From Argentina anserina (taxonomy: Eukaryota; Streptophyta; Magnoliopsida; Rosales; Rosaceae), in contig NC_065875.1 of NCBI RefSeq assembly GCF_933775445.1, positions 23,745,555-23,809,554 of the forward strand: a stretch of DNA of 64,000 nt, read 5' to 3'. The translations under genes were made by a program, and so were the position numbers. Position 1 is the stretch's first letter. Each line of letters opens with the position of its first letter. Under the pieces are notes generated by a model. That model was given only the letters and a program-made list of their open reading frames with translations. It searched no databases and was not told the DNA's origin. Shown here in pieces: positions 49,727 to 60,829 of the stretch.

Positions 49727-51165
49727 CTATATGAAGGAAACTTCTCGGGATCGATCGACACCAGTCGATATGATTGATATATATATATATATAGTGACCC
49801 TGTAAAACTTTCATCCAATTCGGACCTCGTTTGACCGTCGGAATTTCCGGTAAACCGAAAACAATACTAATATGTCATAAGGGAAAACCCATTACCAAAA
49901 TGCGAACACCAAAAGTCGTTTGCATATCTGAAATCACCTAATTTTTGTCACCAATTGTATGCGGTCGCACCAATGAAACCCATTTGACAAAATCCCGATC
50001 AATGAGGATTTTAATATGTCAAAACGCCTCTTATTTAGTTGACAGTTGGTACGAACGGTCAAACCATGTCCAAAACGGACGAAATTTTTACGGGGTCCCT
50101 AAATATATATACCGATCAACTCTGCTGGTGTCGATCGACCATATTTCGAACTAGAGTTGGCGCTCGCCTAAGTGTCAACTAATGTATCATAACCTTTATA
50201 TTCGGTTTTAAAATAAAACTATCGCATTATGAAACGGCTATATGAAGGAAACTTCTCGGGATTGATCGACACCAGCCGATCTAATCGGTATATATATTTA
50301 GTGACCCTATAAAAATTTCATTCAATTCGGATCTCGTTTGACTGTCGGAATTTTCGGTAAATCGAAAACACCACTAATATGCCCTAAGGAATGACATATT
50401 ACAAATATGCGAACACCGAAAACCATTTGCATATCTGAAATCACCTAATTTTTGTTATCTATCGTGCGTGGTCGCAACGAGGAAACTCATTTAGCAAAGC
50501 CCCGGTCAATGGGGTTTTATTATGTGAAAACGCATGTTTTTTTTTGTTGACCGTTGGTACGGACGGTCAAACCATGTTCAAAATGGACGAAATTTTTACG
50601 GGTTCCCTAAATATATATACCGATCACATCTACTGGTGTCGATCGACCATATTTCAAACTGGAGTTGTCGATCGTCGAAGTGTCCATTAATGTATCATAA
50701 CCTTTGTATTAGGTTTATAATAAAACTATTACATTATGAAGCGACTATATGAAGGAAACTTCTCGGAATTGATCGACACCATCCGATTGATCAGTATATA
50801 TATTTAGTGATCATTTTAAAATTTCATCCAATTCGGACCTTGTTTGATAGTCGGAATTTCCGGTAAACCAAAAATAACACTAATATGCCATAATGGGGAC
50901 CCATTATCAAGATGCGAATGAGGAAAATTGTTTACATATTTGAAATCACATAATTTTTGTCATCGATCTTGCGTGGTCACAATAAGGAAACATATTTGGC
51001 AAAGCCCCGGTCAATGGGGTTTTATTATGTGAAACGCCACTTTTTTGATTTACCGTAGGTACTTGGTATGGACGGTCAAACCATGTTCAAAATGGATGAA
51101 ATTTTTACATAGTCCCTAAATATATATATCGATCACATCTATTGGTGTCGATCGACAATATTTCA
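49727..51165. repeat. tandem array of three ~510-bp units, each an imperfect inverted repeat
   Basis: Units start CTATATGAAGGAAAC at 49727, 50238 and 50745 (periods 511 and 507); the third is truncated at its end. Within each unit the first ~100 bp (with ATCGACACCAG, ATCGGTATATATATTTAG and AAAATTTC) reappear inverted ~290 bp later, on the opposite strand of the TGGTGTCGATCGAC block. Each unit can thus fold into a long imperfect hairpin. Units are roughly 80-90% alike by eye. Confidence 0.85.
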
Positions 51166-51472
51166 AAAATATAATTTATTTGTGACTTTTGTTTAGAATG
51201 TTTTATAATAATTCTTTTATTGTTTAAAACCCTTAAATTAAAGTATTATATTTTTTCCTATACAAGCCCGCAAGGCCCGTTGACGAGCCCTAGATTCAGT
51301 CCAGTTAAAAAATAAATTTGAAAAAATAAAAAAACAGAACCGAACCGTTCGGTTCTCAGTTTGGTCTATCAGAGAACCGCGACCCGAACCGAACCGAAAT
51401 TCAATTTCAGTTCGGTTTCCGATTTGAGCCCAAACTGAACCATTTGAACCGAATTCTACCCCTAGTTCAGGG

Positions 51473-53700
51473 ATAACACGGGTGTTTGGTAACCTGAAGA
51501 ACAGTTCAATGAATAGTGTAATGAAAACGGTAAAAACAATCACACATCACCATGATGTTTTTTACTCGCTGAAACCCTGAATCCAGAGAAAAAAAATACG
51601 TGCCCCTAACTCTTGAGGGACAAAGATTTTCACTATGTACTAATGCACCATTTACAAGCTTGTAGAAACTTCAGGATATCAAGCCGTCCTTGTATCCTAT
51701 CTAAGACTCTACCTAGTCTCTAGACTTTCCTACCTCACTTGCCTCTCAAGTGCTTACACAATGAAATCTGCACTGAAGCTAAAAAAATAGATACCAGCTA
51801 ACTGATAACCAGCCCTGCTCGGAAAGACTTCTTGTGACCTAGTTGCACTACCAATCAACCATGGTATGCAGCAAAATGAATGATATGTAAAAATGATTTT
51901 GTTGTGTGCTCAAGCCTTGAGATTGTACGATCAACTGTGGATGACTCAAAGGCACTAGGAACATGCAAAGAAACTTGGGTTAGAAGAAAATGCAAAATTC
52001 AATTTTCTCAACCAAGTTAACATGGAGCCACAAGCCCCATATATATAGGCAGGGATATACCATCCCTTTGATAATCTCTAGCTGCGAGCACAGATTCACT
52101 CAACCCAAGGGGACTGTTTCCAAGGTTATGAAAAGGACATGAGATAGAACATGCTAAACACCATTAACAACAAGACAAATCCAATTAAGACCATTTTCTT
52201 ACTTTATGATAAAAAAAACAAAAGACAAATGGTGAATAGTGACTTGACCCAAACCCTAAACAGAGAGCATAGATTAGTGTATCAAAGATTTGGGATCTCA
52301 AGACATTTGAAACCGAAATGAGAGGGAATTCTCAATCAAGACCAAACTTGCACGCCAAGACATGGATAAATTGCTTGGCTAGACTCAAAAGGTTGAGGTG
52401 CACGAAAACCTTACACAAGGTTAGCTTCTAAGGCATGAATCCAAGAAACTTAGACAAGAACAATGATTCAGAGAAAACCTAGAAGTAGGATACAAAGCAT
52501 GCTCGATATCCTAGCAAGGATACAAGACATGTTTGCGATCCTCTGTGAAAAACCATGAGATGCACGTGCATGTTTTACCTGAAGGCCATGGGCCAATTCA
52601 GGTTAAGTGCTTGGGCTTTTAATCATGACTTGTGTTTTTTGGGTTTTGACCATGTGTGTTTTGATTGATAAGGATGTGCCAACTATTTTATACTTACATT
52701 CTAACATTCATAAGGTCCATGGGTTATGGTGTTCCAACTCAATGTGTATGATTCATATAAAAAAACTCAAAACCTGCACATAAATTCCACTATATCAGAA
52801 GAAAACTACCAAATGATAAGGTTTATGACATAGATCTTGATTATAGCCAATGAATCCACTCGCACCAAAGAGCCGATATCTAGATTTAGTCTTGTACACA
52901 AGAAAAGAAAACCCTAAACCCCTCAATTTGCTATACAATTCTCTTGTTATTTTCCCATGGGCAAGAAGTTGAGGCAAAAGCCGCAAAACTGACATCATGA
53001 TGTTTGGGTCTAAGATGAGCCATGGGCTGGTCCAAACTATCACCACTTGAATTTGGGCTCGCAAGTCACAAATCCAACAGGCCTCCAACACACACCTGAC
53101 AAGAAATGTGAGCATGACCTTAACAGGTCCAAACTATTTGCACCTCCTAAATTACTATTTGTATCTTCAATTTTTCTATTTGTGTTTTTCAATTCATATG
53201 AAAATACAGATAAAGACAAAAACATATATCAAATAATGATCAAAACCCATCTCCCAAAACACCTAAAATCTACCAAAACCCCCATAATTTTTCAAATTCA
53301 CGAAAATCTAACTCTAAAAGTCGATTTTTACTGTCGCTGGGGATGAGAATTGTTGTTGCTGTAAAAGTGAACCATTATTGAAACTTCGATTGGGTATAGA
53401 TTGGAATTTAACAAATATGAAGAACTAATTTTTTTTTTAAAAGATGAAGAACTATTCCAATTTAAATTGAAACCCTTTGATGTAGAGGAAGAGGAAGAAT
53501 CAGTTTGGGGGAAATAATATGTCATTGTTGTGTTTCAAAGATGGGTTTTAGATCTTTCTTCCCTTATTTTCACCCAATCAAAATAAATGGAACAAGAGGG
53601 TATTATGGTAACCAAAAGGAGGTGTATCTAGTTATTTGTAAAAGCTAACATTAATTAGGAGGTTTATTTAGCAATGAAGGTACAAACATCAATATAGGAG
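51473..53700. other. intergenic, possibly decayed retroelement
   Basis: No gene recognised. Open frames near 52795-53346 sit on both strands, have no recognised domain and fall in DNA that reads like a worn LTR-type sequence, but no LTR pair or coding domain was found. Confidence 0.4.
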
Positions 53701-53716
53701 GCGCAAATAGAACCTC

Positions 53717-54180
53717 CCTTTCCAATTTCGCAATTTCGTCCATTTTTCACCTTCGGTAGTTTCTTGACATAGCCTCGAGGCTTCATTTTCATATAAGCTC
53801 TATCTTTCTTATTGAGCATCTCTTTTGCAGAGCTCAGGTTCCGTAGTAACTAACTGAGGTTGTGAACCATGCCATTGAAGAAGTATACTTCCTGTTGCAA
53901 ATGATACTGTTGCTAGTGTTGAAAGTAAGATTTGACATAAAATTTAGGAGGTGTATTACCATGTAGCTTGGTCCATGAGTGAATATGAGGTTGAACAGCA
54001 GGTAATATGTCATGTGTTAATTTCATTGGCCTGCTCATATTATCCGTTTTCATGTTGGAAAATTCTGTAGTCTTTAAGGAGGGCCTTTGATTCCTTGCAA
54101 TCCCATAAAAAAATTGTACACGAGTTGGAGTCCCCCATTGTTTATGCAAATTCACGGAGAAAGCTTGACAGTTCTGGTTT
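53717..54180 (-). pseudogene. P450 exon 1-2 relic, most similar to gene C
   Basis: The exon 2 remnant (about 53717-53892) and exon 1 remnant (about 53960-54180) keep stretches such as RPMKLTHDILPAVQPHIHSW, close to gene C. Deletions remove part of both exons; the linker after the anchor is broken and the anchor itself is lost. No exons 3-5 follow in order. A truncated duplicate next to gene E. Confidence 0.8.
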
Positions 54181-54299
54181 TCCAAAAGAACTTTCAACCA
54201 TTCCATATTTCTTCTTTCTAGGACTTCAAATTTGTTGAGAAAACCAGGACAATGAGAAAACAGATAAGCAACAATGGATATTATACAGAAAGGCACTAC

Positions 54300-54874
54300 A
54301 AGAGTAATAAATTCATCAGCTTATAGTAGTAGTTCTCAGAGATTTATTTTTTATTTAATAGTGTCAAATCTTTACCAGGTACACCAAGTACAAGATTTGC
54401 GAGTGATCTTTAAAATTTCAGTACTGACAAACTTAGTCCCCCCATGAAACTGTTAACTATTAGTTCTTTGCTACGCAGATGATGTATTACATAATGGTTT
54501 GATGTATAGAATATAATTTTTGAATATTCAAACTTAGCAGGGATCAGTAGCATAATTTAAGTCTTGGCTTGCAAGATTTCTTGAGCCAATCAATCGCTCC
54601 TTAATAGTTGTTAACTAGTTTAGTCTTTTGTACAGACTACAGATATACAGTCGTGAAATTTCGACTACAAAGAACCTGAAGCAAAAGGGGTTAAACAGCT
54701 GTGGGTTCAAATAACACATTTCTGCACATACAGATTACATACATAGCTTAAGTCCAACTGCAAAGTTTATTCAGCATTGAGAAAGCAGTCATAATAGTCC
54801 AAGAGAAAAACTTGAAGCAAACCCAAAACATGAATGTTGAAACTTGAGAGGTTACTTGAATGCTGAAACTGATC
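54300..54874. other. 3' flank of P450 E
   Basis: No gene or repeat seen. Confidence 0.5.
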
Positions 54875-55522
54875 TCAACTCAGTGAATGTAGAATCACTT
54901 GAACTCCATGTTGTGGACGAATTGTTAGGAACTGAGAGGGTGAGTGAACATAAGCCGGGGAAAGAGTAAAGGAGTAGCGCTGTAGAATCATTGACAAAGC
55001 AATCTTTGCTTCAGTGGTTGCAAAGTTAAAGCCCGCACATATTCGGGGTCCTAAACCAAACGGTAAGAATGCACCTAGGTTGTCATTGGTAGCTTTAGCA
55101 ATCCCTTCTGAGAACCGCTCTGGTTTGAAAAGTTGAGCATCTTGTCCCCAGATTTGAGGATCATAATGAACTGCCAGAAATGGGATGGTCAATTCCAGAT
55201 TAGCAGGAAGACTATACTTCCCCAATCTAACTTCCTTTTTAACTTTCCTTGTAACAATGGAAAGAGCAGGAGCATATAACCTCAGAGACTCATTAATGAT
55301 CATACTCATCTGCATGCATGAAAATGAAAACCTCAGAAAATAAGGATCTAAACTTTATAGAATGTACTAAGACAAGGGACTGATCATTTGAAGTTGTCTT
55401 ACAGTTTTTAATTCAGCAATGCCGTCAGCATTTGGCGTTTGTTTACCAAATAATTGCAGGACTTCCTTCCTTGCTTCCTCCTGCCAATCCATATGGTGCG
55501 CTAAAAGAAAGACAGTCCAAGT
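54875..55522 (-). pseudogene. P450 E, 3' portion (end of exon 4 and exon 5)
   Basis: Exon 5 is 55309-54875 and the last 115 bp of exon 4 are 55517-55403, followed by the 5-bp target duplication copy (55518-55522). Exon 5 has ESLR, FKPERF and the heme loop PFGLGPRICAG, all open. This is the downstream part of the gene whose upstream part lies beyond the Copia element at 60830-62165. Exon 4 totals 379 bp once the insertion and duplicated 5 bp are discounted, exactly as in genes A and D. Confidence 0.9.
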
Positions 55523-55687
55523 ACTAGAAATGGTATGAATGTATTGATTGATAATTGTATTAACACATTACACTTCTTTATATAGGCTAATTCTAGCACT
55601 ATTCTACCTACTAATTTCCACTAATTCACACCAACTATTCCACTAATTTCCACTAACTCCAACCACTAAACTCCACTAACTCCAACA
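55523..55687 (-). repeat. 3' LTR of the Copia element (165 bp)
   Basis: Identical to the 5' LTR except for one C/T difference in the CTATTCTA(C/T)CTACT block. Confidence 0.95.
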
Positions 55688-55697
55688 CTCCCCCTCA
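55688..55697 (-). other. polypurine tract of the Copia element
   Basis: TGAGGGGGAG on the minus strand, directly before the 3' LTR; the site that primes plus-strand DNA synthesis. Confidence 0.8.
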
Positions 55698-55763
55698 AGT
55701 TGGTGCATACATATCAACCATGCCCAACTTGCTAAGTGAATCATAAAATGCCTTTTTAGACAC

Positions 55764-57704
55764 TCATTTTGTGAGCATATCAGCAAGTTGCTCTTCTGTA
55801 GAAACAAAAGGAAAAATGATGATCTTCGCGTCTAGCTTCTCCTTTATAAAATGACGATCAACCTCCACATGTTTCGTACGATCATGTTGCACCGGATTAT
55901 AGGAGATATCAATGGCTGCCTTGTTGTCACAGTACAGCTGCATAGCACATTCAGGCTTAATACCCAAATCTTGTAGCAAACTTCTAAGCCATAATAATTC
56001 GCACACTCCCTGAGCCATACCTCTGTATTCTGCTTCAGCACTAGATCGTGCTACCACATTTTGTTTCTTACTCTTCCATGTAACAAGATTACCTCCAACA
56101 AAGGTAAAGTACCCTGATGTGGATCTTCGATCTGTAATATTTCCAGCCCAGTCTGCATCTGTGAAGCCACAAATCTCGAGGCTATTGTTGTGATTAGAAA
56201 ACATTACTCCTCTCCCTGTAGCTGACTTCAAGTACCTTAAAATCCTCACAACAGCATCCATGTGATCCACACTCGGATTATGCATAAACTGACTCACTAT
56301 ACTTACTGCATACGCAACATCTGGTCTGGTATGTGACAAATAAATCAGGCGTCCAACTAGCCTCTGATAACGAGTTTTGTCAGTGGGCACTTGATCTGGG
56401 TACTCTGCTAACCGATGGTTTTGCTCAATAGGAGTATCAATTGGAGTGCAATCTAACATACCTGTCTCCGTTAGTAGATCAAGGATGTACTTCCTCTGAC
56501 ACAGATAGATACCATCACTTCCCCGGGCTACCTCAATTCCTAAGAAGTACTTGAGTGTACCTAGGTCCTTCATTTCAGACTCTGTGGCAAGCTGTTTTTG
56601 TAATCTGTCCACCTCAATAGTATCATTACCAGTAACTACCATATCGTCAACATATATGATTAGAGCTGTTACCTTCTCTTGTTGGTGTTTGAGAAACAAT
56701 GTGTGGTCTGAATTACTCTGTATGTAGCCAATTTTCTTCATGAATTGTGAGAATCTTCCAAACCAAGCACGCGGTGACTGTTTAAGACCATACAAAGACT
56801 TTCTTAATCTGCATACAGAGTTACTTGGAGAAGTGACCACATATCCAGGTGGAAGATCCATGTATACTTCCTCCGTTAGTTCTCCATGAAGGAATGCATT
56901 CTTAACATCAAACTGCCTAAGTGGCCAGTTGAAGTTAGCAGCGATAGAGAGCAATACCCGGATAGTGTTTATCTTTGCAACAGGTGCAAATGTCTCATCA
57001 TAGTCTATGCCATATGTCTGGGTGAACCCCTTTGCTACTAGGCGTGCTTTATACCGGCTTACTGACCCATCTGGATTGTGCTTCACTGTAAACACCCATC
57101 GACATCCTACAGTCTTCTTGCCATATGGTGGAGGTACAAGCTCCCAAGTATTGTTCTTTTGTAATGCTTCCATCTCTTCCTCCATTGCTTTCCTCCATTT
57201 TGAATCTCCCAATGCATCCTGCACTTTGTTAGGTACTGATACAGTAGATATTTGATTCACGAATGACTCATATGACTTAGATAATCTTTTGGTAGATATA
57301 AAATTGGCCACCAGATACTTGGCTTTAGTCTGAAGGGTAGGTTCATATTTTTTTGTGGGTTGACCTCGAGTAGACCTATTTGGCAAAACATATTGTCTAT
57401 TATTAGCCTCAATAGAATGACTAACCTCAGATGAGTGATCTTCTGTACCAGGAGAGCTTTGGTCAGGGGTATAAACAGTAGTATGGGATACATGTGGGGC
57501 AGTTGTGTTGTCAGCTTCTAATGCCTGAATCTCTTGAGTGACGACCTCTGGTGGTGCCTGTGTGGCTGACACCTTGGTAATCTCAACGGAACTTGTTACC
57601 ATATCGACTGGCTCATTTGTCTCCCCCTCTCCATGATACAACTCTTCAAAATAGGAATTCCCCTCCTGAAGAGCAGTATCAGAAGAGGAAAAGTAACTCA
57701 TGTC
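55764..57704 (-). pseudogene. Copia reverse transcriptase and RNase H segment
   Basis: An open frame of about 645 codons downstream of an in-frame TAG. It contains the Copia reverse transcriptase region (CRWVFTVK, FDVKNAFLHGEL and the catalytic YVDD), then RNase H (DADWAGNITDRRSTSGY, SSAEAEYR). It ends at a TGA (55764-55766) right after LADMLTK. The same frame stays open for 22 more codons to a second TGA inside the polypurine tract, so the 55764 stop is most likely an acquired nonsense mutation. Confidence 0.85.
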
Positions 57705-58182
57705 CTAAAAAAAGGTAACATCCATAGTGACATAGTACTTTCGAGTAGGAGGATGATAGCACCGGTACCCTTTCTGATGGCCTCCGTACCCAACAAACAC
57801 ACATTTAACTGCCCGGGCATCCAACTTAGAACGCTGATGTTGTGGAAGATGAACAAAAGCGACACAACCGAAAACATGAGCAGGAAGATTATGAAAAGAA
57901 GGTAATGAGACATGAGATGCAAGCACCTCATAGGGAACTTTTCCTTGAAGAACACGAGATGGAAGACGATTAATGAGGTGGGCGAAAGTAATGACAGCAT
58001 CACCCCAAAGGTATTTAGGCATGTGGGCACTAAAAAGAATACATCGAGCCATATCAAGTAAATGACGATTTTTTCTTTCAGAAACCCCATTTTGCTCAGG
58101 TGTGTAAGGACACGTTGTTTGATGAACAATTCCGTGTGTGTTAAAGAACTCCTGAAAGACATGATTCACATATTCCCCCCCC
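57705..58182 (-). pseudogene. Copia integrase C-terminal segment
   Basis: Continues the integrase in a frame one base away from the upstream part. It has PYTPEQNGVSERKNRHL (the conserved glutamate of the catalytic triad) and GYGGHQKGYRCY of the C-terminal zone. It ends at TAG 57705-57707, after which the frame reopens as the reverse transcriptase part without shifting. Confidence 0.8.
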
Positions 58183-60045
58183 ATTATCAGAACGAAGAAC
58201 TCGAATGGTGGCATTATATTGGGTTCGGACAGAGGCATGGAAGGTACGAAAAGCTGAAAAAACCTCATCTTTATTTTTAAGAAGAATAATCCATGAAAGA
58301 CGTGTGCACTCATCAATGAAAGACACAAAATAACGCATTCCTGATACAGTTGACTCTTTAGAGGGTCCCCAAACATCAGAATGAATTAATTCAAAAGGAA
58401 GAAAATTTTTAGGAGAAGTACTAGGGGAATAAGTAGATCGATGACTCTTGCCCAAAACACAGGTCTCACAACATAACAGAGACTCGTTCACACTAATAAA
58501 CAAAGAAGGCATGGATGTTTTCATAACACTAAAAGATGGATGCCCTAAGCGACGATGCCATAACCAAACTTCACTTAGCTTGTCAGAAGTGGAGAGTAAA
58601 GCGGTCCGAGACTGTCCCTCTGGTTTTTCCCCAGCGTATGTCAGATCCAGATGAAACAACCGGCCCCTCAGATACCCCCGACCAATTACCCGTCCGGTGA
58701 GAAGATCCTGAAATATCACATACATAGGAAAAAAGGTCACAGAGCACTGGGCGTCAGCGTTCAATTGGGGAACAGATATCAAATGATGTGATAAAGCGGG
58801 GACATAGAGTACATTATGAAGTTCTATGGTGGGAGTAATACGAACGGACCCTGTCCCTAATACCGGGAATGCCTCACCATTAGCATTAGTAACATAGGGT
58901 ACAGGTGGAGGGGACAATACGGTAAAATAAGATTTTTCATAAGTCATATGATCAGATGCACCAGAATCAATAATCCATGTATCAAAACTAACAGAGTGAG
59001 AAATATTGAATGCCATACCAATTTGACCACGACCAACGATGGAGGCCGTAGGTGCTCCTCTAGTAGTATGATGATCATGCCCAACCACACCATAGATATC
59101 TGGTTCAGGAACTAATTGAAGAGCGGCCTTTGGCTGTGGACGATGATTAAGCCGTTTAGGCCGAAGGTGTGGATACAATTTCCAACAGGTCGCACGAGCA
59201 TGGTTGGTATCATGACAAAAGGAGCAAGGAGGGCGGGGCTGATTCCCGAAGCCTGGTGGTGGTCCTTGTCGATGAAAGGGAGCAGAGGTGGCTTGCAGAA
59301 GGGGTGGTGCTGGAGAACGAGCATGAACAGTGAGACTGGAAACGACAGCCGGAGCCTGAGGAATACTCTCCTGCTGAGACTCATCCTTTCGAATATAGGT
59401 GAAAGCTGTGAGTAGGCTAGGTGGTTCGGTCATTCGGAGCAGTTCGCCTTTCGCACTAGTATGTTTGGCATCAAGACCTTTTAGAAAATGGTGAACTCGT
59501 TCAAGCTCCTTCTCCTTTTGGTACCAAACAATATCCTCTTGATTTGTAATCATGCAAGGTCGTTTCACATCAATCTCAGCCCAAATATTCTTCAGTTTGG
59601 TGAAATAGTGCGCCACCGGTTGCCCATCCTGGTGAATGGCTAAAGCTGTGCACATTAACTCATGAACCTGTATGAAATCAGAGTCATTAGTATATAAGCC
59701 GGCTAGTGTCTCCCATATGGCCTGTGCAGTGGGACAAGCCTCCACCAGATCAATTATCTCATCATTCATAGCTTTCCACAAGACAGACATGACAAGACCA
59801 TCGTCATCGTCCCATTTAGTGTAGGCAACAATATCCGTAGGACTAGGAGCCTTAGTGACGCCGGTGACATGTCCCATTTTATGCATGCCGCGAAGATGAG
59901 CAGTCATGAGTCGCTTCCATTTACGGAAATTGGTGTCGTTTAGTTTGGCGCCCCCAAATGAACCACTGTCAGAACCCTTCACAGATACTTCGAATGTCGG
60001 AATATCAGAGGTCTGAGAACCATCAGCTTCGTGTCCAGAACCCAT
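58175..60045 (-). pseudogene. Copia gag, protease and integrase N-terminal segment
   Basis: Probable gag start MGSGHEADG at 60045; an in-frame ATG lies upstream at 60126. It includes a CCHC zinc knuckle (CSFCHDTNHARATC), the protease active site DSGAS, the pre-integrase HRRLGHPS motif and the first integrase aspartates (HSDVWGPS, RSDNGG). It breaks at an eight-G run (58175-58182), where one surplus base shifts the frame to a stop at 58141-58143. Confidence 0.85.
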
Positions 60046-60129
60046 GGAAAAGGAAAAAGTGTAGATGAGGCAAAGAATGGAGAAGAATCTGCCGCCGGTG
60101 CACTGGAACTGTCGGTGAAGATGCACTGA

Positions 60130-60575
60130 TGGGTCGGGTCAGGAGAACCGGGTCGGGTCAGGCGAACCGGGTCGGAGTGAACTGGGCTGGGCCGGGTCGG
60201 ACAAAGCTGGGCTGGGCCGGGTCGCACTTAACTGTGCTTGGTTTGGCTAAAAACCGGGTCGAATACCCAAGAATCCTCAGGGAGGAGGATCAGCGAGGCT
60301 GTGATCGGCGACGTCCGGCGAGGAGCTGCGACGTCTGGCGTGGAGCGGCGACGTCCGGCGAGGAGCTGCGACGTCTGGCGTGGAGCGGCGATGTCCGGCG
60401 GGAGCAGGAGCGAGACAGCAGCAGCGGCAAGAGCGAGACAGCAGCAGCGGCAGCTCCGGGAAGGCAGGCGGCGACGTTGGGAAGGCAGCGGTGCCGGAGC
60501 AGCAGGCGGCGACGTCGGGAAGGCAGCGGCGATGTCAGAGAGGGCCGGAGAGCAGCGGTGAGGCAGTGACGCAGC
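60130..60575 (-). repeat. GC-rich leader of the Copia element with tandem repeats
   Basis: Untranslated leader between the gag start and primer-binding site. It is far more GC-rich than the rest of the window. It has two ~41-bp direct repeats (CGACGTCCGGCGAGGAGCTG, starting near 60319 and 60350 in plus reading), a run of GGGTCGGGTCAGG-type repeats (60130-60240) and AGCAGCAGCGGCA repeats. Open frames here on both strands are composition artefacts. Confidence 0.75.
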
Positions 60576-60652
60576 GGAGGTGATAACCGGCCGGAAAAAG
60601 AAGGATAAAAACGGGAAGAAAAAAACCCAGGAGAAAAACAGAGCACAAAGAG

Positions 60653-60664
60653 GCTCTGATACCA
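60653..60664 (-). other. primer-binding site (tRNA-Met initiator) of the Copia element
   Basis: TGGTATCAGAGC on the minus strand, immediately inside the 5' LTR; complementary to the 3' end of initiator tRNA-Met as in most plant Copia elements. Confidence 0.9.
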
Positions 60665-60829
60665 ACTAGAAATGGTATGAATGTATTGATTGATAATTGT
60701 ATTAACACATTACACTTCTTTATATAGGCTAATTCTAGCACTATTCTATCTACTAATTTCCACTAATTCACACCAACTATTCCACTAATTTCCACTAACT
60801 CCAACCACTAAACTCCACTAACTCCAACA
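60665..60829 (-). repeat. 5' LTR of the Copia element (165 bp)
   Basis: Upstream LTR on the minus strand, beginning TGTTGGAGTTAGTGG at 60829 next to the target duplication. Confidence 0.95.

Larger units (their letters stand above)
49301..51464. mobile_element. hAT-like non-autonomous element (2164 bp) with an internal hairpin-unit array
   Basis: A perfect 8-bp target duplication gttcaggg flanks it (49293-49300 and 51465-51472). The ends are inverted: TAGGGATGAC on the left and TAGGGGTAGA on the right (reverse complemented). Subterminal zones on both sides (about 49315-49460 and 51335-51450) are packed with ACCGAAC/GTTCGGT motifs in inverted orientation. The centre holds a CA/TA microsatellite and three tandem ~510-bp units. 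No transposase frame. The duplication and ends clearly mark it as hAT-type. Confidence 0.85.
55523..60829 (-). mobile_element. Ty1/Copia LTR retrotransposon inserted in P450 E exon 4
   Basis: A 5307-bp element between 5-bp target duplications CAAGT (55518-55522 and 60830-60834). Two 165-bp LTRs differ at one position. The primer-binding site TGGTATCAGAGC (minus strand, 60664-60653), matching initiator tRNA-Met, abuts the 5' LTR. A polypurine tract TGAGGGGGAG (55697-55688) abuts the 3' LTR. Domain order gag, protease, integrase, reverse transcriptase, RNase H identifies Copia. The outer LTR end is ...TTTCTAGT rather than a canonical ...CA. The polyprotein frame is broken three times (see the coding segments), so this copy cannot make a full polyprotein. 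Confidence 0.95.

Noticed and set aside
51238..51543. 101-codon minus-strand frame across the right end of the hAT-like element
   Set aside because: Composed of translated ACCGAAC subterminal repeats and crosses the element boundary.
57007..57255. Plus-strand frames within the reverse transcriptase region
   Set aside because: Antisense shadows of the Copia coding sequence.
60129..60665. Arg/Ala/Ser-rich open frames on both strands in the Copia leader
   Set aside because: Products of GC-rich tandem repeats; they do not match any Copia protein.
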